This document shows positions 1 to 6,312 of a stretch of 7,835 bases of DNA, piece by piece; position 1 is the first letter of the stretch; every line of letters starts with the position of its first letter. Under the pieces are notes generated by a model that saw nothing but the letters and a program-made list of their open reading frames with translations, searched no databases and was not told the origin of the DNA. Position numbers and translations under genes: made by a program. Source of the DNA: Brachybacterium sp. (lineage in GTDB: Bacteria; Actinomycetota; Actinomycetes; Actinomycetales; Dermabacteraceae). Where the stretch lies: the NCBI GenBank assembly GCA_030451965.1, contig JAKDNE010000141.1, forward strand, positions 1-7,835, in the 5' to 3' direction.

Positions 1-2486
1 AGGGGCAGTGGTACCCCTCGGAGTGGGAGAGCTACCTCGTCATCGACGTCTCCGAGGACGGCACGGCCTGGGAGCGCGCCGCCCGCCACGCCACGATGCG
101 CCAGGACCAGGACATCCTGTACTGGGAGTTCGGCCAGTACTACCCGGCACGATTCGTGAGGATCACGCTGGCGTCGAAGGACGATCGGCTCCACGAGGAC
201 TTCGGCATCCAGGACATCCAGGTCTTCGCCCTGCCCGAGGGGGTCGAACCGCCCGAGCGGCACGAGGCGCCCGCCGACGGCGGGCAGGAATTCGCGTACG
301 TGCCCACCGAGGAGACCGTCAACCGCGCCCAGGAGCTGGCGCTCGCCCACGGGCTGGTGGTCGCGCAGTGGGCCACCTCGGACGGGTACGCCGCCGGCTC
401 GCTGGATGCGCGCGAGTTCGAGCACTTCGCACGCCCCACCGCGCAGTTCTACGATCCCGACTTCGGCAACACCGACTTCATGGCGTTTAACCCCGAGGCG
501 ACCTGGGGCATCGCCAAGGCCCCCGCCGGTGGCAACGGGATCCAGGACGCGGGCGACCCCCACGAGTACATCCCCGAGGCGATGCGCCCCTACCAGGCGC
601 GATACATCGACGCGCAGTACGGCGACGAGGGCCAGTACTCCAGCGCCGAGGTCGACGCCTTCGCACGCTGGTTCGAGTTCTCCCGCGACACCTACCCGCA
701 GGCGATCACCCACTCGAACCAGAACAGCAATCCGACGTGGGCGGACCTGGAGAACTTCCGCCACTACGTGCGCACGGCCAAGCCCGACCTGGCCAGCTTC
801 GACCACTACTACTGGGGCGGCGGCGACGTGTTCGGCTCCCACGGCCCCGCCGCATGGGACGCCACGAACCATCTGCTGGGATTGGGGGTGTGGCGGACTC
901 AGCGTCAGGTGGCGCTGGAGGGCCTGACCGGCGACGGCAGCGAGCCCATCCTGTTCGGCCAGTACCTCGACGCCTTCGACCTCAACGGGTCGCAGTCGCA
1001 GAAGGCGATCGTGACCAGCCTGTCCCTGGCCAGCGGGATGAAATGGCTCTCGCTGTTCCGCATCGAGATCAACCGGTACGACGGCAACAGCTTTTTCGAC
1101 ATCGATGGCGCGCCGACCCGCGCCTACTGGGAGACCTCGGACATCCTCCACCGCGCGAGGCAGCTGGGGCGGTTCCTGGTGCCGCTGACGAATGACTGGG
1201 TCGCTATCCAGCCGGGCGAGCATCGAGAGGACGGGACCACCGTCACGAATTCTGTCCCCAGCGGCTTCCGCCTGGGCAGCCTCGAGGCGAGCCTGCCCGA
1301 GCTGTCCGAGTACGGGATCGCGCGCATGGAGGTGGAAAACGTCGGGACCGCGAACGACGGCCTGCCCGGGGACGTCGCGCTGGGCTTCTTCTCACCCCTG
1401 CCGGGCCTGACGGACTCCCAGGCGAAGGAGGTCTTCGGGGCCGAGGACCCGCGCGCCTTCATGCTGGTCAACGGCCTGATCAGCAATGCGGAGCTGCCCT
1501 CGACGAAGAAGCTGGTGCGCTACGACGAGGGCCAGTACTGGCAGACCGCGCAGGAGATCACCCTGGTCCTGACGCCCCCGGCGGGAGCCGAGCTCATGCA
1601 GGTGGATCAGCACACCGGAGAGGCCGAGCGGGTGAAGCTCACCCGCACCCCGGTGGGCGAGCACGGGAAGGGCCATGAGCACGAGCTCTCGCTCACCGTG
1701 ACCATCGGTGGCGGGAAGAGCGAGCTGTTCTACTGGACCTCCCCCGCGCTCACGGTGAGCACCGAGGAGAACCCCACGGTGATCGGGGTGGGCGGCAGCG
1801 GCACAGTGCCGGTGACGCTCACCAATGCGGGCGCGAAGCGCACGAAGAAGATCACCATGGATCCCGTCGCTCCCGAGGGCTGGGCCCTGGAGGGGACCTG
1901 GCCCCGCGAGCTCGGCGCCCTGAAGCCCGGCGCGAGCACCACCGTGGACCTGGAGCTGAGCAACGAGGGAGTCTCCGGGGACGCGGTGATCGATCTGGGG
2001 CTCCGCATCCACAAGGTCAGCTCCTCGGCCGCGATCACGGTGCGCGGCGAATGCTCGGGAGAACTGATCGTCCCGACACCGTATGCGGTGGACTCCGAGG
2101 AGACGGACGCCGAGGACGGCTCGATGGGCAACGTGGCGGATGAGGATCCCAGCACCTTCTGGCGCACGCAGTGGTCCGCCTCGTCCCCGGGCTACCCGCA
2201 CTGGATCGTGCTGGATCTCGGGAGCAGCCAGGACATCTGCTCATTGCGCTACCTGCCCCGCCAGGATGCAGCGATGGGCCGGGTCAAGGACTACGCGGTG
2301 TACGTCTCCGAGGACCCGGAGCAGTTCCCCGACTCCCCCACCGCGAGCGGCACCCTGCCCTCCGATGGTGAGGAGAAGTCGATCGGGGTGCTGGCCCAGG
2401 GCCGGTACCTGAAGTTCGAGGGGACCAGCTCCTGGGACGGCAAGCCGTTCATGGTCGCGGCGTCCCTGGCGGTGAGCCTGGGCTGA
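1..2486 (+). CDS. Discoidin-domain, glycosidase-like secreted protein (5' end outside window)
   Basis: The frame is open from base 3 with no start in view, so the true start lies upstream; the ATG at 96 is internal. The visible 827 residues run as follows (residue 1 is the codon at base 3). Residues 1-80 are the end of an F5/8 type C (discoidin) domain, with ARFVRITL and the closing GIQDIQVF strand. About 97-400 look like a TIM-barrel glycosidase, with acidic and aromatic runs such as IDAQYGDEGQYS (202-213), FDHYYWGGG and LFGQYLDAFD. About 400-580 are beta-rich. About 581-682 resemble the NEW3 domain found next to alpha-galactosidases (VPVTLTNAG, LKPGASTTVDL). About 688-827 form a second discoidin, CBM32-like domain (DEDPSTFWRTQWS, VLDLGSSQDICSLRYLPRQD). 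There is no LPXTG motif at the C-terminus. I infer an extracellular enzyme acting on a host or plant glycan; the barrel's GH family and substrate are not identified. The domain calls are firmer than the enzyme role. Confidence 0.85.
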   Translation, partial: GQWYPSEWESYLVIDVSEDGTAWERAARHATMRQDQDILYWEFGQYYPARFVRITLASKDDRLHEDFGIQDIQVFALPEGVEPPERHEAPADGGQEFAYVPTEETVNRAQELALAHGLVVAQWATSDGYAAGSLDAREFEHFARPTAQFYDPDFGNTDFMAFNPEATWGIAKAPAGGNGIQDAGDPHEYIPEAMRPYQARYIDAQYGDEGQYSSAEVDAFARWFEFSRDTYPQAITHSNQNSNPTWADLENFRHYVRTAKPDLASFDHYYWGGGDVFGSHGPAAWDATNHLLGLGVWRTQRQVALEGLTGDGSEPILFGQYLDAFDLNGSQSQKAIVTSLSLASGMKWLSLFRIEINRYDGNSFFDIDGAPTRAYWETSDILHRARQLGRFLVPLTNDWVAIQPGEHREDGTTVTNSVPSGFRLGSLEASLPELSEYGIARMEVENVGTANDGLPGDVALGFFSPLPGLTDSQAKEVFGAEDPRAFMLVNGLISNAELPSTKKLVRYDEGQYWQTAQEITLVLTPPAGAELMQVDQHTGEAERVKLTRTPVGEHGKGHEHELSLTVTIGGGKSELFYWTSPALTVSTEENPTVIGVGGSGTVPVTLTNAGAKRTKKITMDPVAPEGWALEGTWPRELGALKPGASTTVDLELSNEGVSGDAVIDLGLRIHKVSSSAAITVRGECSGELIVPTPYAVDSEETDAEDGSMGNVADEDPSTFWRTQWSASSPGYPHWIVLDLGSSQDICSLRYLPRQDAAMGRVKDYAVYVSEDPEQFPDSPTASGTLPSDGEEKSIGVLAQGRYLKFEGTSSWDGKPFMVAASLAVSLG

Positions 2487-2518
2487 CGACGCGGCCGACG
2501 CGCTCATCCCTGCATCGC

Positions 2519-2660
2519 GGCCCGGGGGGGGGGGGGCCATTGGGCGGGGGCCCCCCCCCCGGCCCGGGGGCCGGGGGGGCCCCCCGGGGCCCCCCGCGCC
2601 CCCCCCCCCCGCCGGCCGGGGGGGCGGCCCCCCTCCCGCGGGGCCCCCCCCCCCGGGCCG
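2519..2660. repeat. G/C homopolymer low-complexity tract, possible assembly artefact
   Basis: Between 2521 and 2660 only four bases are A or T (2539, 2540, 2541, 2634). The tract is built of long single-base runs: 13 G at 2524-2536, 10 C at 2551-2560, 7 G at 2573-2579, 12 C at 2599-2610, 7 G at 2618-2624 and 11 C at 2644-2654. It lies in the gap between two co-directional genes, where a GC-rich terminator hairpin would be expected. Normal GC-rich intergenic DNA does not look like this, so I suspect mis-called or mis-assembled bases over a hard-to-sequence hairpin. A real G/C-run element cannot be excluded. Confidence 0.7.
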
Positions 2661-2754
2661 TGCGCGTTGAGCTCCCGGCAGGTCCCTCCCGTCTCCCAGT
2701 CGCAGGACCTACCCTCGAAGCATCTGCATCCGCTGCCGTGCCTGCCCCGCGACC

Positions 2755-2760
2755 AGGAGG
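2755..2760 (+). promoter_or_regulatory. Ribosome binding site of the persulfide dioxygenase gene
   Basis: A perfect AGGAGG lies four bases before the ATG at 2765. It decides the start. The same frame is open back to 2540, but that extension is a Gly/Pro/Ala-rich translation of the homopolymer tract, whereas the family begins with a short MLLERIYDEDLSQTSYLI-like strand. Confidence 0.85.
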
Positions 2761-2764
2761 AATC

Positions 2765-4195
2765 ATGCTTCTCGAACGGATCTATGACGAGGACCTGTCC
2801 CAGACCAGCTACCTCATCGCCTGCCAGAAGAGCGGTGACGCGCTGGTGGTGGACCCGCGGCGCGACATCCAGGTCTACCTGGACCTCGCCGCACAGCACG
2901 GCCTCACGATCACCGCAGTCGCCGAGACCCACCTGCACGCCGACTTCCTCTCCGGCGTGCGCGAGCTGGCCGCCGCCACCGGCGCGACCGCCTATGTGCC
3001 CGGCACCGGCGGGGAGGGCTGGCAGTACGGCTTCGAGGCCGAACGCCTGGCCGACCACGACACCATCACGCTCGGCAACATCACGATCACCGCCCGCCAC
3101 ACCCCGGGCCACACCCCCGAGCACCTCTCCTACCTGATCACCGACGGCGCCTTCGCCGACGAGCCCGGTTATCTGCTCAGCGGCGACTTCGTGTTCTCCG
3201 GCGACCTGGGCCGGCCGGACCTGCTGGATGAGGCCGTGGGCATGGAGAACACCCGCTTCGAGGGAGCGAAGCAGCTGTTCGCCTCCTTGAAGACCGTGTT
3301 CCTCACCCTCCCCGATCATGTGCAGGTCTTCCCCGGCCACGGCGCCGGCTCAGCCTGCGGCAAGGCGATCGGGGCCCTGCCCTCCACGACGGTGGGGTAC
3401 GAGCGGCACTTCGCCTGGTGGGCCGAGCACCTCAGCAACGACGACGAGCAGGGCTTCATCGATGAGCTGCTGGACGGCCAGCCCGACGCCCACGCCTACT
3501 TCGCCCGGATGAAGCGCCAGAACCAGGAGGGCCCCGCCCTGCTCGGTGAGCGCGTGAGGCCCCGCGAGGTCTCGGCCGAGGAGCTGATGCGCGGCCTGGG
3601 CAGCGGTGACCTGGCCCTGGTGGACACCCGGCCCGTGGCCGAGGTCCATGCCGGCACCGTGCCCGGGGCGCTGAACATCCCCTCCCTCGACAAGGCCGCC
3701 GGCCACATCGCCTGGGCCTTCGACCCGGACACCGATGAGGCGCAGCTGGTGGTCCTCGCGAAGGACGCCGACCGCGCCGCCGAGTACGGCGACCACTTCG
3801 TGCGCGTCGGCATCGACTCCCTGGTCGGGTATGTGCCGACGTTCGAGGGCCTGCCGAGCGTCGTGCCGTCCATGGTCTCCCCCGGCGAGCTGGAGCAGCA
3901 GAACGACGTGGCGGCGCTCGTGGATGTGCGCACCCGCAACGAGTACGCCGCCGGCACCGTGCCCGGGGCGCAGCAGCTCTCCGCCGGCACGATCCTGTTC
4001 CGCCAGAGCGAGCTGCCGGAGCCGGATGCGGGGCCGCTCGTGACCTTCTGCCAGTCCGGGCTGCGCAACACGGTGGCCGCCTCAGCCCTGCGCCGCGCCG
4101 GCTTCGACGTGATCGAGCTGGACGGCAGCTATGCGGCCTGGGCCCGGTGGAGCGCTGAGAAGACCGAGACCGCCCCCGCCGAGAGGACCGCCTGA
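2765..4195 (+). CDS. Persulfide dioxygenase fused to two rhodanese domains (CstB-like)
   Basis: This cytosolic enzyme of 476 residues belongs to the metallo-beta-lactamase fold. Its family oxidises thiol persulfides (RSSH) to sulfite and thiol using Fe(II) and O2. Residues 1-240 hold the dioxygenase: THLHADFLSG with H56, H58 and D60, TPGHTPEH with H116, SGD with D141, and FPGHG with H192. Residues about 268-365 form a rhodanese fold (LVDTRPVAEVHAGTVPGALN) whose catalytic Cys position is Ala332 (VVLAKDADR), so it should be inactive. Residues about 370-462 form a second rhodanese with an intact loop CQSGLR, C429, which can pass sulfane sulfur to sulfite to give thiosulfate. This order and the dead middle domain match Staphylococcus CstB. 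The actinobacterial thiol (mycothiol, CoA or other) cannot be read from sequence. The stop is followed after one base by the next start, so the two were one operon. No regulator gene is in view. Confidence 0.92.
   Translation: MLLERIYDEDLSQTSYLIACQKSGDALVVDPRRDIQVYLDLAAQHGLTITAVAETHLHADFLSGVRELAAATGATAYVPGTGGEGWQYGFEAERLADHDTITLGNITITARHTPGHTPEHLSYLITDGAFADEPGYLLSGDFVFSGDLGRPDLLDEAVGMENTRFEGAKQLFASLKTVFLTLPDHVQVFPGHGAGSACGKAIGALPSTTVGYERHFAWWAEHLSNDDEQGFIDELLDGQPDAHAYFARMKRQNQEGPALLGERVRPREVSAEELMRGLGSGDLALVDTRPVAEVHAGTVPGALNIPSLDKAAGHIAWAFDPDTDEAQLVVLAKDADRAAEYGDHFVRVGIDSLVGYVPTFEGLPSVVPSMVSPGELEQQNDVAALVDVRTRNEYAAGTVPGAQQLSAGTILFRQSELPEPDAGPLVTFCQSGLRNTVAASALRRAGFDVIELDGSYAAWARWSAEKTETAPAERTA
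3650..3971 (+). repeat. Exact 22-bp repeat, 300 bp apart, in the two rhodanese domains
   Basis: Bases 3650-3671 and 3950-3971 are identical and exactly 300 bases apart. They encode the AGTVPGA motif at the same place in the inactive and the active rhodanese domain. The pair reflects the shared fold, with unusually strict local DNA identity. Confidence 0.85.
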
Positions 4196-4196
4196 G

Positions 4197-4340
4197 ATGT
4201 GCCGACCCGTCACCTGTTCCACCTGCGGAAAGACCACCTGGTCGGGCTGCGGCGGGGACTTCTGGAGTGTCAGCGCCAGGCGAGTTCCGTATGGTTCCAT
4301 GTCGTACCGTTCACAACACCCTCAAGCACCGGGTCGATGA
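4197..4340 (+). pseudogene. Truncated small Cys-rich (CxxC) protein, N-terminus only
   Basis: The ATG at 4197 follows the dioxygenase stop after one base, so translation would be coupled. The first 19 residues, MCRPVTCSTCGKTTWSGCG, have the pattern C-x2-C-GKTTW-x-GCG. From memory this matches a family of roughly 50-60 residue actinobacterial proteins that continue with a QHV-type helix and further Cys/His residues, and may bind zinc. Here the frame instead reads on from about base 4254 into unrelated residues (GDFWSVSARRV) and stops at 4338-4340. That tail overlaps the 3' end of the opposite-strand abiEii, so it is antisense sequence and not the family's C-terminus. I infer that the gene was broken by insertion of the AbiE segment. 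A 47-residue product could still be made, but it would lack the second half. The role is unknown; the family assignment rests on motif recall only. Confidence 0.65.
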
Positions 4341-5178
4341 AGTGCCGCATGACCTCCATCGCAGCGTCCACACGAGGGTAGCGCTCACAGGCGGGAACGT
4401 CCTTGGCGAGCTTCGCGTATACGGCTCCCCAGGCGGTGGGAACGGTGAAAGTGCCCGGGAGTGTGAGCCCACGAATGCCGGCCTCGATCTCCAGGGCTCG
4501 ACGGAGCTTTACGCCGTCCACGTCCTGGGTAACGGCGATGAGAACCAGGTCGACAAGGTCCTTCTCGCGAGTGGACGGCTTCCCACCGTAGTGAACGAGA
4601 GTCGCACAGATCTTGTCAGCGATCTGATCCACGATCGGATAGAGCCGATAGTCGCTGCTCGGCAGTTTTGGCAGGTCGAGCGCATGGGCCGGCGTCGCGA
4701 CGGCAACTGCATCCGTGGTGGCGACGCCGACGACGAGGTCGACGTGGAGAGCGCCCTTCCTCTTCACGCCGATATACACGTCAAAGCTGATTCGGCACCC
4801 CTCGGTAGCCGTCTGCTGCTCGCCTCCCAGGGCAGCTGAGTAGCCCATGTACTCGAAACGAAAGAAGTCGTCGAGCACCACTTTCGCGCGGTCCCGCAGG
4901 TCATCGAGCGCACCATCCAAGCTCTGATCCCGGCGGAACAGATCCACGTCTGTCGTCGCCCGGGCCGACGCCAGCCGTGCCAGCATGCCGGTTCCTCCCT
5001 TGAGCACCCATCCGACATCGACTGGGTCGTCGAAGATCCTGCTCAAGAAGCGGTGGAAGTACTCCAACCGGATTCGCTCGTTCACCGACAGCGATGGATC
5101 GACCTTGTGCGCCCTCTTTGCGGCAGCGGCGATGGCGGACTCGACGGCCGCCGGACTGCCATAGCGCTCCTCCGTCAT
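4270..5178 (-). CDS. abiEii: AbiEii/AbiGii-family nucleotidyltransferase toxin
   Basis: The product has 302 residues, a usual length for this family. AbiEii proteins are toxins of type IV toxin-antitoxin systems that stop growth of phage-infected cells; relatives (MenT) transfer nucleotides to tRNA. The nucleotidyltransferase signature is clear: VLKGGTGMLAR (58-68, with GGT at 61-63) followed by ATTDVDLF with D77 and D79, and a later candidate acidic residue at D147 (HVDLVVG). The family's characteristic downstream block, YPIVDQIADKICA (180-192) then REKDLVDL (204-211), is also intact. All catalytic-looking positions are therefore present and the toxin should be functional. The ATG overlaps the abiEi stop by four bases (ATGA), and GGAGG lies 7 bases upstream (5186-5190), implying coupled translation. 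GC is visibly lower than in the flanking genes, pointing to acquisition. Its 3' end runs into the broken CxxC gene, and no terminator was seen. Confidence 0.93.
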   Translation of the reverse strand: MTEERYGSPAAVESAIAAAAKRAHKVDPSLSVNERIRLEYFHRFLSRIFDDPVDVGWVLKGGTGMLARLASARATTDVDLFRRDQSLDGALDDLRDRAKVVLDDFFRFEYMGYSAALGGEQQTATEGCRISFDVYIGVKRKGALHVDLVVGVATTDAVAVATPAHALDLPKLPSSDYRLYPIVDQIADKICATLVHYGGKPSTREKDLVDLVLIAVTQDVDGVKLRRALEIEAGIRGLTLPGTFTVPTAWGAVYAKLAKDVPACERYPRVDAAMEVMRHFIDPVLEGVVNGTTWNHTELAWR

Positions 5179-6218
5179 GACTGTCCCTCCCCGATACCGC
5201 GTGGACGCTCCGTGGATCTCAGAAGCACGGACCAGTCGATCGCCTTCATCGTGACCTCCATATCAGCGTGAGCCTTCGCTGTTACACGGGCGACTGCCTC
5301 GGCAGCACCCGACGTCGCGAGTGCCCTCCCGCTGTGCTTGTTGATCTCGTGGATCACCGGCTCGATCGAAGCGTTCACAGCATCCGTGAGAATCTCGTGG
5401 ATCCGCTCCGCCTGCTCGCCCGGGAGGGCTGCCTCGATGCTCGCGGTCGCCGAGGCGAGGACAGCGTCCAGTGACGCCGTATTGACCTTTCGCATCTGCT
5501 CCGCATAGTTGGACAGCACCAGCTCTCCTAGCTGAGGAGCTGCCGCGACCTGGGCCGCAAGACTGGAGAGGTCTATACCGGCGAGCCGCAGGAGCTCGTC
5601 ATACACCGATCGACCATCCCCTTTGCCGAAACCGTTCCGTTCTGCAAGAGGATGGAGCAGTGCGACGAGCCGGTCGGTGTCGAGCCGTGACTGCCGCGCC
5701 GCATCGCGGAGAACGTCAGCGATGGTACTGAGATCCTGCCTGTCCTCGACCAGATCAGCGATGGTCCGCTCGGGGGTCGTCACGGGAAGCCCGCCCCGAA
5801 TGGTGACATCCGCATCGGGAAGCACGCGAGTGCGATACCGGATCTCGGGCCGCTGCGTCTGCTTGCGCGTCGGTGTTGTGAACTCATGCTTCACCGGGCG
5901 CAGATCACCGATACCGAGCAGCACAGACGCGGATCCCCCAGAGACGACCGCCGCCCTCGGGCTTTCGCCGAGGCGCTCATACGCGAGCTTGGTCGGATCG
6001 GTCATGAGCCATGCCGCACGCAGATCCTCGTGCTCCTCGCTCGGTGCGCCGCTGTCTCGGTACACGCCGTGAGCCAGTCGAGTCAGGTCACCGGATTCGG
6101 TCAGCCGCGAGAGCGTCATCGGAGAGACACCGCGGGCTCGAGCCTGCGCGGAGGTGACCATGCCCCACTGGGACTCAGTCACCTCCGCCAGAACGCGTAG
6201 CGCCTCTCGTGCCTTCAT
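5175..6218 (-). CDS. abiEi: AbiEi-family antitoxin and repressor with long C-terminal extension
   Basis: The product has 347 residues. AbiEi proteins neutralise AbiEii without a stable complex and repress their own operon by binding inverted repeats in the promoter. The N-terminal winged helix-turn-helix is evident at about 17-56: GMVTSAQARARGVSPMTLSRL and then the wing DLTRLAHGVYR. Residues about 75-175 match the AbiEi C-terminal effector region (VVSGGSASVLLGIGDL, EIRYRTRVLP, GLPVTTPERTIADLVED). Beyond about 235 there is an Ala-rich, predicted helical tail of about 110 residues (EQMRKVNTASLDAVLASATA, EILTDAVNASIEPVIHEINK) that I do not recognise as part of the usual family core. The gene is first in the operon, overlapping abiEii by four bases. 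No Shine-Dalgarno sequence precedes its ATG, which fits the leaderless promoter directly upstream. The family call is sure; the role of the tail is unknown. Confidence 0.92.
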   Translation of the reverse strand: MKAREALRVLAEVTESQWGMVTSAQARARGVSPMTLSRLTESGDLTRLAHGVYRDSGAPSEEHEDLRAAWLMTDPTKLAYERLGESPRAAVVSGGSASVLLGIGDLRPVKHEFTTPTRKQTQRPEIRYRTRVLPDADVTIRGGLPVTTPERTIADLVEDRQDLSTIADVLRDAARQSRLDTDRLVALLHPLAERNGFGKGDGRSVYDELLRLAGIDLSSLAAQVAAAPQLGELVLSNYAEQMRKVNTASLDAVLASATASIEAALPGEQAERIHEILTDAVNASIEPVIHEINKHSGRALATSGAAEAVARVTAKAHADMEVTMKAIDWSVLLRSTERPRGIGEGQS

Positions 6219-6224
6219 GCTTGA

Positions 6225-6253
6225 ATGATAACGCCTTGAGCGTTACTTTCCAA
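6225..6253 (-). promoter_or_regulatory. abiE promoter, apparently leaderless
   Basis: Read on the - strand, TTGGAA (6253-6248) is followed by exactly 17 bases and TATCAT (6230-6225), a good sigma-70-type -35/-10 pair. Only six bases separate the -10 from the abiEi ATG at 6218, so transcription should start at or next to the A of the ATG. No ribosome binding site is present, which agrees with a leaderless mRNA, a common arrangement in Actinobacteria. Confidence 0.7.
6229..6245. promoter_or_regulatory. Inverted repeat, candidate AbiEi operator
   Basis: TAACGC (6229-6234) and GCGTTA (6240-6245) form a perfect 6-bp inverted repeat with the 5-base centre CTTGA. It fills the promoter spacer and touches the -10 box. 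AbiEi antitoxins are known to repress by binding inverted repeats upstream of their operon, so a bound winged helix here would block RNA polymerase. That assignment is inference from position and family. Confidence 0.6.
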
Positions 6254-6308
6254 GCGCATTTCGGTGCGCAGCTTGCATGCGGAGGCGTCACGGCGTGCGA
6301 CGGCGCAC
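6254..6308 (-). terminator. Two small hairpins between abiEi and the transporter remnant
   Basis: GCGCA (6254-6258) pairs with TGCGC (6265-6269) around TTTCGG, and GTGCG (6295-6299) pairs with CGCAC (6304-6308) around ACGG. The second begins five bases past the - strand stop at 6313-6315, the usual place for a terminator of the remnant gene. Neither is followed by a T run, so intrinsic termination is uncertain. Confidence 0.3.
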
Positions 6309-6312
6309 ATGA

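Noticed and set aside
1392..2201. 269-residue - strand frame opposite the discoidin protein
   Set aside because: Arg/Gly/His-rich composition typical of antisense reading of GC-rich coding DNA; the + strand carries clear domains.
2709..2716. TACCC half-site as a CsoR/CstR-type persulfide-responsive operator
   Set aside because: The inverted second half is missing, so there is no palindrome to support it.
2540..2764. 75-residue N-terminal extension of the persulfide dioxygenase
   Set aside because: It is a Gly/Pro/Ala translation of the homopolymer tract with no ribosome binding site. AGGAGG before 2765 and the family's usual N-terminus support the shorter start.
2504..3340. 278-residue - strand frame opposite the dioxygenase
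   Set aside because: Shadow of the dioxygenase gene that also runs through the homopolymer tract; no domain signal.
4131..4196. Upstream extension of the CxxC frame into the dioxygenase gene
   Set aside because: The extension is a Pro/Arg-rich shadow of the dioxygenase C-terminus. The conserved block starts at the ATG at 4197.
4267..4839. 190-residue + strand frame opposite abiEii
   Set aside because: It mirrors the codon pattern of abiEii, has no domain signal or ribosome binding site, and is an antisense shadow.
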